A DNA stretch of 64,000 bases from Bos javanicus (lineage: Eukaryota; Chordata; Mammalia; Artiodactyla; Bovidae), in NCBI RefSeq assembly GCF_032452875.1, contig NC_083868.1, forward strand, positions 40,590,537-40,654,536. The letters run 5' to 3'. Both the position numbers and the translations under genes were made by a program. The notes below the pieces were generated by a model that was given only the letters and a program-made list of their open reading frames with translations, was not told the origin of the DNA and made no database searches. Below, piece by piece: positions 48,699 to 59,295 of this stretch (position 1 is the first letter of the stretch; each line of letters starts with the position of its first letter).

Positions 48699-51600
48699 GG
48701 CTGGAGTAGCAGCTGCACAGAAAACTAACCAAACTGATCACATAGACCACAGCCTAGTCTAACACAATGAAACAATGAGCCATGCCGTGCAGGGCCACCC
48801 AACACAGACAGGTAATGGTGGAGAGTTCTGAAAAAACGTGGTCCACTGGAGAAGGGAATGGCAAACCACTTCAGTATTCTTGCCTCAAGAAACCCATGAA
48901 CAGTATGAAAAGGCAAAAAGATAGAGCACTGAAAGAGGAACTCCTCAGGTCAGTAGGTCCCCAATATGCTACTGGAAATCAATGGAGAAATAACTCCAGA
49001 ATGAATGAAGGGATGGAGACAAAGCAAAAACAACACCCAGTTGTAGATGTGACTGGTGATGGAAATAAAGTCTGATGCTGTAAAGAACAATATTGCATAG
49101 GATCCTGGAATGTTAGGTCCATGACTCAAGGCAAATTGGAAGTGGTCAAACAGGAGATGGCAAGAGTGAATGTCCACATTTTAGGAATCAATGAACTAAA
49201 ATTAACTGGATTGGGTGAATTTAACTAAGATGACCATTATATCTACTACTGTGGGCAAGAATCCCTTAGAAGAAAAAGAGTAGCCATCATAGTTAACAAA
49301 AGAGTCTAAAATGCAGTACTTGGATGCAATCTCAAAAATGACAGAATGATCTCTGTTTGTTCCCAAGGCAACCCATTCAATATCCAGTAATTCAAGTCTA
49401 TGCCCCGACCAGTAATGCTGAAGAAGTTGAAGTTGAACAGTTCTATGAAGACCTACAAGACCTTTTAGAACTAACACGCAGAAAAGATGTCCTTTTCACT
49501 ATACAGGACTGGAATGCAAAAGTAGGAAGTCAAAAGATACCTGGAATAATGGGTAAATTTAGCTTTAGTGTACATAATGAAGCAGTGCAGGAGCAAACAG
49601 ACGTTTGCAAAGAGAATGCACCGATGATAGAAAACACCCTTTTACAAGAAGACAAGAGAAGACTCTACACATGGACATCACCAGATGGTAAATACCAAAA
49701 TCAGACTAATTATATTCTTTTCAGCCAAAGATGGAGAAGGTCTATACAGTCAGCAAAAAAAAAAAAAAAGAACAGGAGCTGTCTGTGTCTCAGATCATGA
49801 ACTCCTTAATGCCAAATTCAGACTTAAATTGAAGAAAATAAGGAAAACCACTAGACCATTCAGGTATGACCTAAATCAAACCCCTTACGATATATGGAGT
49901 GAAAGTGAGAAATAGATTCGAAGGGATAGATCTGATAGACAGAGTGCCTGAAGAACTATGAATGGAGGCTCATGATATTGTACATGAGGCAGTGGTCAAG
50001 ACCATTCCTAAGAAAAATAAAAGCAAAAAAGCAAAATGGTTGTCTGAGGAGGCCATAAAAATAGCTATGAAAAGAAGAAAAGTGAAAGGCAAAGGAGAAA
50101 AGGAAAGATATATTCATTTGAATGCAGAGATCCAAAGAATAGCAAGGACAGATAAGAAAGCCTTCCTCAGTGGTCGATGCAAAGACATAGAGAAAAACAA
50201 TAGAATGGGAAAGACTACAGATCTCTTAAAGAAAATTAGAGATAGCAAGGGAACATTTCATGCAAAGATGGGAACAATAAAGGACAGAAATTGTATGGAT
50301 CTAGCAGAAGAAGAGCATATAAAAAGAAGTGGCAAGGATACACAGAACTATACAAAAAAGGTCTTCATGACCCAGATAATCATGATGGTGTGATTACTGA
50401 CCTAGAGCCAGACATCCTGGAATGTGAAGTCAAGTGGGCCTTAGGAAGCATCAGTTCAGTTCAGTTCAGTCCAGTCGCTCAGTCATGTCCGACTCTTTGC
50501 GACTCCATGAAGTGCAGGACGCCAGGCCTCCCTGTCCATCACCAACTCCTGGAGTTCACCCAAACTCATATCCATCGAGTCAGCGATGCCATCCAGCCAT
50601 CTCACCCTTTGTCGTCCCATTCTCCTCCTGCACCCAATCCCTCCCAGCATCAGAGTCTTTTCCAATGATCAACTCTTCACATGAAGTGGCCAAAGTACTG
50701 GAGTTTCAGCTTTAGGATCATTCTTTCCAAAGAACACCCAGGACTGATCTCCTTCAGAATGGACTGGTTGGATCTCCTTGCAATCCATAGGACTCTCAAG
50801 AGTCTTCTCCAACACCACAGCTAAAAAGCATCAATTATTTGGCGCTCAGGTTTCTTTATAGTCCAGCTTTCACATCCATACATGACCACTGGAAAAACCA
50901 TAGTCTTGACTAGACAGACATTTGTTAGCAAAATAATGTCTCTGCTTTTGAATGTGCTATCTAGGTTGCTCATAACTTTCCTTCCAAGGAGTAAGTGTCT
51001 TTTAATTTCATGGCTGCAATCACCATCTGCAGTGATTTTGAAGCCCTCCCAAAAAATAAAGTCTGACACTGTTTCCACTGTTTCCCCATCTATTTCCCAT
51101 AACTATGAACAAAACTAGTGGAGGTGATGGAATTCCAGTTTAGCTATTTCAAATCCTAAAAGATGATGCCGTGAAAGTGTGGAACTCAATATGCCAGGAA
51201 ATTTGAAAAACTCAGCAGTGGGCACAGAACTGGAAAACGTCAGTTTTCATTCCAATCCCAAAGGAAGCCAATGCCAAAGAATGTCCAAACTACCGCACAA
51301 TTACACTCATCTCACATGCTAGCAAAGTAATGCTCAAAATTCTCCAAGCCGGACTTCAGCAGTATGTGAACTGTTAACTTTCAGATATTCAAGCTGTATT
51401 TAGAAAAAGTAGAGGACCCATAAATAAAATTGCCAAAATCCGTTAGATCTTTGAAAAAGCAAGAGACTTCCAGAAAAACATCTACCCCTATTTGTTGACT
51501 ATGCCAAAGCCTCTGACTTTGTGTGGATCACAACAAACTGTGGAAAATGCTTCAAGAGATAGGAATACCAGAGGACCTGACCTGCCTCTTGAGAAATCTG

Positions 51601-52583
51601 TATGCAGGTCAGGAAGCAACAGTTAGAACTGGACATGGAACAACAGACTATTTCCAAATAGGAAAAGGAGTACGTCAAGGCTGTATATTTTCACCCTGCT
51701 TATTTAACTTATATGCACAGTACGTCATGAGGAATGCTGGATTGGATGAAGCACAAGCTGGTATCAAAACTGCTGGGAGAAATATCAATAACCTCAGACA
51801 TGCAGATGACACCACCCTTATGGCAGAAAGTGAAGAAGAACTAAACAGCCTCTTGATGAAAGTCAAAGAGGAGAGTGAAAAAGCTGCTTTAAAACTCAAC
51901 ATTCAGAAAACTAAGATCATGGCATCTGATCCCATCACTTCATGGGAAATAGATGGGAAACAGTGGAAACAGTGACAGACTTTATTCATTTGGCTTCCAA
52001 AATCACTGCAGGTAGTGACTTCAGCCATGAAATTAAAAGATGCCTGTTCCTTGGAAGAAAAGTTATGACCAAACTAGACAGCATATCAAAAAGCAGAGAC
52101 ATTACTTTGCCAAAAAAGGTCCATCTATTCAAAGCTATGGTTTTCCCAATAGTCATGTATGGATGTTAGAGTTGGACAATAAAGCAAGCTGAGTGCTGAA
52201 GAATTGATGCTTTTGAACTCTGGTGTTGGAGAAGACTCTTGTGAGTCCCTTGGACTGCAAGGAGTTCCAACCAGTCCATCCTAAAGGAAATCAGTCCTGA
52301 ATATCCATTGGAAGCACTGATGTTGAAGCTGAAACTCTAATACTTTGGCCACCTGATGCAAATAACTGACTCTTTGGAAAAGACCCTGATGCTGGGAATG
52401 ATTGAAGGCAGGATGAGAAGGGGAAGACAGAGGATGAGATGGTTGGAAGGTATCACTGACTAAATGGACATGAGTTTGAGTAAACTCTGGGAGTTGGTGA
52501 TGGACAGGGAGCCCTCGTGTGCTGCAGTCCATGGGGTCATAAAGAGTTGGACATGACTGAGCTCTGAACTGAACTGAACTGAT
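48699..52583 (+). mobile_element. Near full-length BovB, interrupted by an antisense BovB
   Basis: About 3.2 kb after removing the nested copy (50454-51101), the usual full BovB length. The 5' region runs 48699-49090 and includes an A-unit-like segment (GGAGAAGGGAATGGCAAACC at about 48847). The endonuclease lies at about 49190-49900 with VYAPTSNAEE, DWNAKVGSQ and, in a shifted frame, VSDHELL. The linker is at 49962-50393. RT is at 51523-51975 with GKGVRQGC and NNLRHADD, where the catalytic tyrosine codon reads histidine. The C-terminal region and the ACTGAACTGAACTG tail follow. Stops and shifts in every domain make it inactive. TTATGAA flanks both ends (48692-48698, 52584-52590), a possible short target-site duplication. 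Confidence 0.96.
50454..51101 (-). mobile_element. BovB 3' fragment nested in BovB
   Basis: The host element breaks after TTAGGAAGCATCA and continues with CTATGAACAAAACTAGTGG. Between lies a minus-strand BovB 3' end (tail GTTCAGTTCAGTTCAG; then ~630 bp ending at the ITSWE-coding region, complement CCATCTATTTCCCAT). Any duplicated target is only one or two bases. The two copies are in opposite orientation, so the 3' parts can pair as an inverted repeat with 51.9-52.5 kb. Confidence 0.94.
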
Positions 52584-52590
52584 TTATGAA

Positions 52591-53329
52591 AATAATATTG
52601 AATAAAGAATTAGCTATGTTCAATATTCACTGGCACTCATACCAAATTCCCTGATGCTAAGAAGTTCTAAATTTGGCTAGACTTCTCACCTAGTTCAATA
52701 TGAATGTATCTTCTTGTATTTCTTCAGGATGTGATGATCCTGTCCTGTATGAGCCACTCTTTTGTATTATCTTTCAATGCTGCATACATTATTTACTGTT
52801 TTCTGTTTCACTCCCAATTTTGTTTGCAGTTTAGTCAAAATGATTAAACATAGTTCATGTGAATGAACAAATTTAAAATAAAATAACTGTGAAGTGATTA
52901 TCTGATTTGTATAAGAATATACCAGACTTTTTTTTTTAGTTGAAAGATACAATTTCTGACTTTCCACTCTTCATCTGTGTATTGTTTGATTATGCTTTCA
53001 TTGTTCAAAGCTCATATTTAATTAAAATAAGTCTGATACAGGCAGATTTACACTGTTTGAGAACTCATGAATAATTTCACTTTGACATTCAGTTACTTTA
53101 ATGGAAATAGTAGCATATGCAGTTTTGAGAGAGAGACACACACAGACAGGCATAGATATACACAGAGAAGAGACATCAAACTGATCAATCTCCTTGTCTT
53201 GATATTTTAAGGTACATATTACTCTCTCCAATTTCCAGAAATAACACTCTTACTGAACACTAAATTTTATCCTCTGTCTGCTGGATTCAAGTCAAATGCT
53301 AACAAAGTCTAGCAATTTAAATAAAAGCA
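52591..53329. other. Single-copy DNA, no gene seen
   Basis: Nothing recognisable apart from a short CACACA/GAGAGA-rich stretch at 53127-53165. Confidence 0.5.
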
Positions 53330-53599
53330 TGCTGCTGCTGCTAATCATTTCAGTCATGTCTGACTCTGTGCAACCCCATAGACGGAAGCCCATGAGGCCC
53401 CCCGTCCCTGGGATTCTTCAGGCAAGAACAGTGGAGTGGGTTGCCATTTCCTTCTCCAATTCATGAAAGTGAAAAGTGAAAGTGAAGACGCTCAGTCGTG
53501 TCCGACTCTTCTCAACCCCATGGACTGCAGCCTGCCAGGCTCCTCCATCCATGGGATTTTCCAGGCAAGAGTACTTGAGTGGGTTGCCATTGCCTTCTA
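53330..53599 (-). mobile_element. Bov-A2 SINE
   Basis: (CTG)4 tail remnant at 53331-53342, unit two, the GAAAGTGAAAAGTGAAAGTG linker and unit one ending GGGTTGCCATTGCCTTCT, all on the minus strand. It sits at the 3' boundary of the retroviral env remnant. Confidence 0.95.
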
Positions 53600-53609
53600 G
53601 AGTTACACT

Positions 53610-54890
53610 ATTACAATCATTGATCATATATCGAACTATACATTTGATCAACTGCTTCAAGTCTAGTCATCATTTCCTTTGAAGTCTCAGTCATATACTT
53701 GGTAATGCAAGAAATAATAATCTTGTGAAACAAGCAAAATACAAATGGTGTAGTTAATAATATTAGTGGAATTAAAAGTAAATATTTTAGAAACGATCCT
53801 CCCACACTAGTTTTTTTTTTTTTTTTTAAGATTGTCAAGACTATGTAATGGGTCACTTAGAGCAGACATCTGATTTTTTATGTGGTTCGAATGTGTTACA
53901 TTAAAGGATTTATCAGGTACAAAAATACAGCCTTCAGTTTCAATTATAGCGTAGATATCTCTCTGAGATGCTGTAAGGTGTCAAGGGTCTTGCAGTTGTG
54001 TAGCACTGCTTTTCTCATCATAGAAATCTCAGGATTCAATAGGCTAATAGCCCGGTTACTATTATTTAAAGCTTATGAAAGTTGTCAAGGCTTAGATAAG
54101 GTCAATTACATCCTCCAACACCATTGAAGGCACACACACACACACACACACACAAAATGCTAAATGGTCATACCAGTAGAATACGGATCTTTGACCCACT
54201 GGGATCATACCAATGGTAGATTGGTTGGGGTTACCTGTAATTTGTTAACATGTATGACCCTAAATTCATGGGAATCCCAGGCTACACCTTCGTATCATCC
54301 CTGTAGATACCAAGGCCATAAATTAGTTCCACAAATCCACTGATTTCCTTACCAATAACTCTCTAAGGGTAATAAAAGGCATAGCTCATAAAGCACCCAG
54401 TCTTGTCTCATAATTACCAAGTTGATCATTTTTGGTATGATTTAACCATTCCCAACATAGAGGAGCCTTTAAAATTAAATGACCATAGCCTGGTTTTAAC
54501 CATGGAGATCCTCCCCATAATTGTAGGAGTTTTCCTTTTAATAGATGAGAAGTTAATTTTTTATTAAGTCTTAGCTCATCACTGTGATTGAGTTTAAATG
54601 ACCCTAAGAGAAAACTTAAATCTATGGCCAGCCTCAGAGCAGATATTTTTAATTGGCCAGGTGAGAGGATCCCATCTAGAATTATTATGAATAGATAGAA
54701 CAGGACTGAACACTCATCTAAAACAAATTTCCTAGGGGGTATCCAATCAGAGCCCTAAAGAACAGAAATCCACCAAGGTAACCCAGAAGTAATAGGCACA
54801 GGTAATTGGCCACAACCCAACAATTGGGTTGAGTTTTATATTTTAGTTAAAAAACTGACAGACAAGCAAATTATTACTGTATCAGTAATA
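53610..54890 (-). pseudogene. Endogenous retrovirus env remnant (surface and transmembrane parts)
   Basis: Minus-strand retroviral envelope-like sequence. The frame at 53617-53856 has a hydrophobic anchor at about residues 25-43 followed by a short cytoplasmic-type tail. Just upstream (53860-54110) other frames carry ectodomain-like segments, separated by stops, a frameshift and an A-run near 53813-53828. 54160-54890 is consistent with degraded surface-subunit sequence. A (CA)n tract interrupts the region. I saw no LTR, gag or pol adjoining it. The identification rests on the domain order and anchor pattern only, and the copy cannot encode a protein. Confidence 0.55.
54131..54154 (+). repeat. 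(CA)n microsatellite
   Basis: Twelve uninterrupted CA units lie inside the env remnant. Confidence 0.95.
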
Positions 54891-54900
54891 GTTTAAGTTG

Positions 54901-54993
54901 TTGCCTGGAAAATCCCATGGAAGGAGGAGCCTGGTAGGCTACAGTCCATGGGGTTGCAAGGAGTCGGACATGACTGACCAACTTCACTTTCAC
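54901..54993 (+). mobile_element. Bov-A unit fragment
   Basis: The second part of an A unit (TTGCCTGGAAAATCCCATGG ... GGTAGGCTACAGTCCATGGG ... AAGGAGTCGGACATGACTGA) plus the CACTTTCAC linker start. It corresponds to the middle of a Bov-A2 element; both outer parts are missing. Confidence 0.88.
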
Positions 54994-55090
54994 GTTTAAC
55001 TTCTTGAAACATAATTATTTTGTACAAATGGAGTATAACAGGTCTTTGGTGAACTACTTTAATAAATTAAATCAAAGCAAGATGTTAAGG

Positions 55091-55666
55091 ATCACTGCAG
55101 ATGGTGATTGAAGCCATGAAATTAAAAGACGCTTACTCCTTGGAAGGAAAGTTATGACCAACCTAGATAGCATATTAAAAAGCAGAGATATTACTTTGCC
55201 AACAAAGGTCCGTCTAGTCAACGTTATGGTTTTTCCAGTGGCCATGTATGGATGTGAGAGTTGGACTATGAAGAAAGCTAAGTGCCAAAGAATTGACGCT
55301 TTTGAACTGTCATGTTGGAGAAGACTCTTGAGAGTCCCTTGGCCTGCAAGGAGGTTCAACCAGTCCATCCTAAAGGAGATCAGTCCTGAATATTCATTGG
55401 AAGGACTGATTCTGAAGCTGAAACTCCAGTACTTTGGCCACCTCATGCGAAGAGATGACGCATTGGAAAAGACCCTGATGCTGGGAGGGATTGGGGGCAG
55501 GAGGAGAAGGGGACGACAGAGGATTAGATGGCTGGATGGCATCACCGACTCGATGGACATGAGTTTGAGTGAACTCTGGGAGTTGTTGATGGACAGGGAG
55601 GCCTGGCATGCTGTGATTCATGGGGTGACAAAGAGTCGGACACAACTGAGTGACTGAACTGAACTG
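55091..55666 (+). mobile_element. Young BovB 3' copy with perfect 12-bp target-site duplication
   Basis: AAGATGTTAAGG occurs at 55079-55090 and again at 55667-55678, so the insertion is exactly delimited. The copy is 576 bp and 5'-truncated. It is open for 167 codons (55154-55657): MTNLDSILKSRDITLPTKVR at the start, then YGCESWTMKK, GGRRRRGRQRIRWLDGI and a terminal GVTKSRTQLSD. It has many intact CpG sites and few changes compared with other copies in the window, so it is among the youngest here. The frame is the BovB ORF C-terminus, not a host gene. Confidence 0.97.
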
Positions 55667-56119
55667 AAGATGTTAAGGGTGTCAGAAAAATGCTAACTTC
55701 TTGAATTAAGTATTTAGAAACTATGTACTAATCTAATACTATCATAAATTAAAGAAATGTAAGCAATACTATTTTTTTTCTGACCAAATACATCTGATAC
55801 TGAGTTTTTTATGTAAATTATCCAAAAATAATGTACAAAATCTTATCCAGTGTGTATAGCCTTACTTTTTTTGTAACAGAATACATGACAGAGTTAGTTA
55901 GGACATCTTTCTATAACTTGAAAAAAATACTTTTTAAATGCAAAAATCATTCATAATAGAAAAATAGAAGAGAACAGTAATGTAAACCTTTCTGAAAAGA
56001 CCTTACACATAACATATTTCTTCAAATAAGGAGTGAAATTGAGGCACTGACAGAGGCATAGACTGAATTTCCCTTAGAAGATGTAGAACACTTTACAGAC
56101 TAGAAGCTATATAATCCAT

Positions 56120-56337
56120 GTGTGCATGCTAAATCATTTCAATTGTGTCTGACCCCTTGTGACCATGGGGACCATAGCCCACCAGGCTACTCTGTCCAGG
56201 GAATTTCCAGGCAAGAATCCTGGAGTGGGTTGTCATGCCCTCCTCCATGGGACCTTTCCAACTCAGGGAGCCAACCCACGTCTCATGTCTCCTGCATCAG
56301 TAGGTGGGTTCTTTACCAGTAGCACCACCTGGAAAGC
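56120..56337 (-). mobile_element. Bov-tA SINE, old variant (left arm of inverted duplication)
   Basis: Minus-strand copy from TGTGCATGCTAAATCATTTC to ACCACCTGGAAAGCC. Its distal end and outside flank are copied in inverted form at 56877-57031. Confidence 0.9.
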
Positions 56338-56876
56338 CTCCTATATAATGCATACATAAATGTAAAAATGATGAAGATTCTACATCAGAAAGAATATATG
56401 ATTAAATTATGGTTAAAATCATTCTTAAAATGCTTTTCAACTTCACATAGTTCTAAATGCTATATGTAAATAAGTTATCAGGTGAGTCCTGAACTATTGA
56501 AATAAAGATAAATCAATGATCTGGAATTGAAATCTAAATTTTTTAGATTCAGATTTTAGACAAAATATCCCCCAAATATTCAATTTTTAGCAACTTCTTT
56601 CATCTTTTAGAGTAGTTTGAAATATACAAGCCATCTTTATGATGTCTATAGCATGCACATTTTAAATTAAGAGCACAGAATGTTGAAAATAAAAAATATG
56701 GAAAAACATATTCTTTGAATACACAGACTAAGGAATACAAGACAAAGATACGGAAAAAAATTCTTATAAAAATTAGAAAAATAAAAGGCATCATGAAATA
56801 GTAAAAGGATAAATTCACTGAAATGATATAATATTCTAATATATATTAGTATATATGATATAATTATCATAATGCC

Positions 56877-56972
56877 TATGGAAAATTTTCTGCACAGAGT
56901 AGCCTGGTGGGCTATGGTGCATGGAGTCCCAAGGGTCAGACACAACTAAAATGATTTAGCATGCACACACGG
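56877..56972 (+). mobile_element. Partial Bov-tA (right arm of inverted duplication)
   Basis: Only the last part of the A unit is present (CACAGAGTAGCCTGGTGGGC ... GGTCAGACACAACTAAAATG ... AGCATGCACACAC). It lacks the head. The shared flank shows it came by duplication and not by its own insertion. Confidence 0.88.
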
Positions 56973-57199
56973 ATTATATAGCCTCTACTCTGTAAAGTGT
57001 TCTACATCTTCTAAGGGAAACTCAGTCTATGTCTCCACAGTCTATCACTAATGCCTTTCATTAGTATACATGATATAATATAATACTAAAAGTTTATAGA
57101 CATATAGATAAGTTCAATTTTTGTAACAAAAAGTTGATAAATCAACAAATCCACACTCATACTTCAAATTTTCAGCACGTCTAGAGATGTAACACAACT

Positions 57200-57780
57200 C
57201 TGAAAATGTCTTAAGAATTAAAATTACATGTATTTGTTGTCTAACAACATGGCAATAAATTAGATAACAATAATACTGCAAAGATAACTAGAAAATCCCC
57301 AAGTGCTTGAAAAGTATTCAGCACTTTTATAAATAAAAAGCAGGTCAAAAAGTAAATTATAATGTATTACATAACTTACTATAATCTGAACAGTAATGAG
57401 AATATAGTTACTGAAAATTGTAGATTGTATCTAAAGCATCTTGAAAGTAAATTAGATATACATTATATCTAAATCTATACATCAGAAAATAAGAATGTTG
57501 AAAATCAATTATGAGAGCTTCCATCAAAGGTAAAGAAATGCTAAAGGAAAGAAGAAAAGTAGATTAAAACCAATGAAAAAAGGAGAAAACAATAAAAATA
57601 AGAGTAGAAATAAATATAAGCACAAACAAAATAAAAGAAAATTGATTTTTGAAAGAGAGCTATAAAATTGATGAAATAGTAAGAGTGATTCATAAAGAGA
57701 TGTCTGATAACAAAATATTAATATCAACAGTGAAAGAAGTGTCATTACTCTGTACTTTCCAAACATTATATAGGAAATAA
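57200..57780 (+). mobile_element. Ancient L1 ORF2 fragment (probable)
   Basis: A-rich sequence whose order follows L1 ORF2 between endonuclease and RT: CTAACAACATGGCAATAAAT, AAAATAAGAGTAGAAATAAA, then TTGATTTTTGAAAGAGAGCT and ATAAAATTGATGAAATAG, ending CAACAGTGAAAGAAGTG. Highly diverged, with approximate boundaries. Confidence 0.55.
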
Positions 57781-58930
57781 GAGCATACTATTAATTAACT
57801 TATATAACAATGTAAAATACAAATGAGGAAGCCAAATTCAATAGGCACTGTGATTATCCATACGATTCATTAAAATTTTCATGATTCATTGTATTGAGAC
57901 TAATTCAGCCTCAGCAATAACAAATAGAAAAAAAAAATGTAATCTTTTTTCCAATGTATTAAAAATATGTCAATAATGACTTATCTTCATTTTCTTGTAT
58001 ATTGACTTCTTTGATTTTTTTTTTTTAACCCAAAGGGAACTTTTGGAAACAAGTATTTTACCTTTGACTTATGGTTGCCCTATTTCAAAGCAGATAAACA
58101 TTTGTTTATTTTATTATGTAAATGTTTATACATAGTAAACATTTTATTATGTATAAGAAATAAAGGGTGTTCCTTTACATTTATGATAACTGATTTATGC
58201 CATTTTATTGGCATTTGTCATTATAGCACAATAAAAAACACCAGAAATATTATTAATGATTCAATTCCTATAAGATATTGCAAATGTTAATCTCTTTGTT
58301 CTACAAATATATTTGAAAATTTGAACATTTCTGAAAGAGCATCTCATAAAACATGCTACTTTTTATGATCTTATAAAAAGCATTTTATCCCCAAATAGGC
58401 AAAATGCACACATTTTTCCAGAGGTATATTATTTTAAAATGATTGAATTTGTTGCTGAAAAAGCCATTTAAGTATCAGAGAACCAATGTCTTCTGCTAGT
58501 ATTTACAAGCAAAATGAATTACCTCAAAATCATTCTATAGGCTTAAAACATGAAGCTTTTAAATATAATCTGCAAGAAAAAAAAACTTCATCATTATCTA
58601 CTTGAAATAAAGCTGCAGTTTATATTTTGGAAAACATTGTCTAAGATATAGACTAGACATAAATGTATATTTAATATTAAACATATGAGTAGGTCATACT
58701 AATGTAAATGCATTAGAAAAATGAGCAAATATGTGAATATGTTGAGGCAAAAATTCTTTTTATTTGTTATACTTTTTGGGTTGTGAAAAAACCTGTCACT
58801 TTTTATCAACCCTAAAAAATTCAGTTACAAGAATACTACTTTTTAAGAGTTCACCCAATTAATTATGCCTGGAGGGAATACTAGAGCAGTTCTGTAACAG
58901 GGACAGCTCGTCCACAGAGAATGCAGTTTC
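57781..58930. other. AT-rich single-copy DNA, no gene seen
   Basis: Nothing recognised on either strand apart from homopolymer runs (58016-58026). Confidence 0.5.
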
Positions 58931-58931
58931 T

Positions 58932-59135
58932 TTGGTTGAGATTCTTGTAGATGACTTTTGCCTTAGGTATCAGACCCTCACTCCTGAAGGAAATAATTGT
59001 GGAAAACCCAAGAGAAAGAAAGAGTGGCATTATTATAGAGGTCAATGGCAGACTGGGATAGCTCCCATTATTGTTGAGACTTATTCTGACTTAAGTATTC
59101 TAGAATTTTTGAAAAGGCATCAACTTGTTTCCTGA
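58932..59135 (+). other. Unrecognised 67-codon open frame
   Basis: This frame has a more balanced amino-acid make-up than its AT-rich surroundings (acidic start, a basic KPKRKKEWHYYRGQW stretch, a C-terminal EFLKRHQLVS). The window upstream (58860-58930) is also less AT-rich. I do not recognise a family, and there is no defendable promoter, splice site or poly-A signal. It could be a scrap of a processed pseudogene or of an old element, or chance. Confidence 0.25.
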
Positions 59136-59295
59136 AAAATGAATAAAAATCTCACCCTACTTCCTACATACGTTTATCAACCCTTGCTAATACTTTACTA
59201 TTTATGTTACAGAAGAAAAAAAAAAAAATGTTTATAACTGGAAGAGGCCTAAAAGGTCACATCATTAATTTGCTTTTACAAAATATATTGCCTTG

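Larger units (their letters stand above)
56057..57031. repeat. Older inverted duplication including part of a SINE
   Basis: 56057-56139 is the reverse complement of 56949-57031 with 79 of 83 bases identical. About 60 bases of each arm lie outside any SINE. The similarity continues inward through the SINE-derived parts (56140 to about 56210 against 56877-56948) at lower identity. Spacer about 660-800 bp. Confidence 0.9.

Noticed and set aside
20480..53610. One provirus spanning the pol and env remnants
   Set aside because: They are 33 kb apart, on opposite strands, with many unrelated insertions between and no LTRs.
55072..55560. 162-codon minus-strand frame
   Set aside because: It is the antisense shadow of the young BovB open frame.
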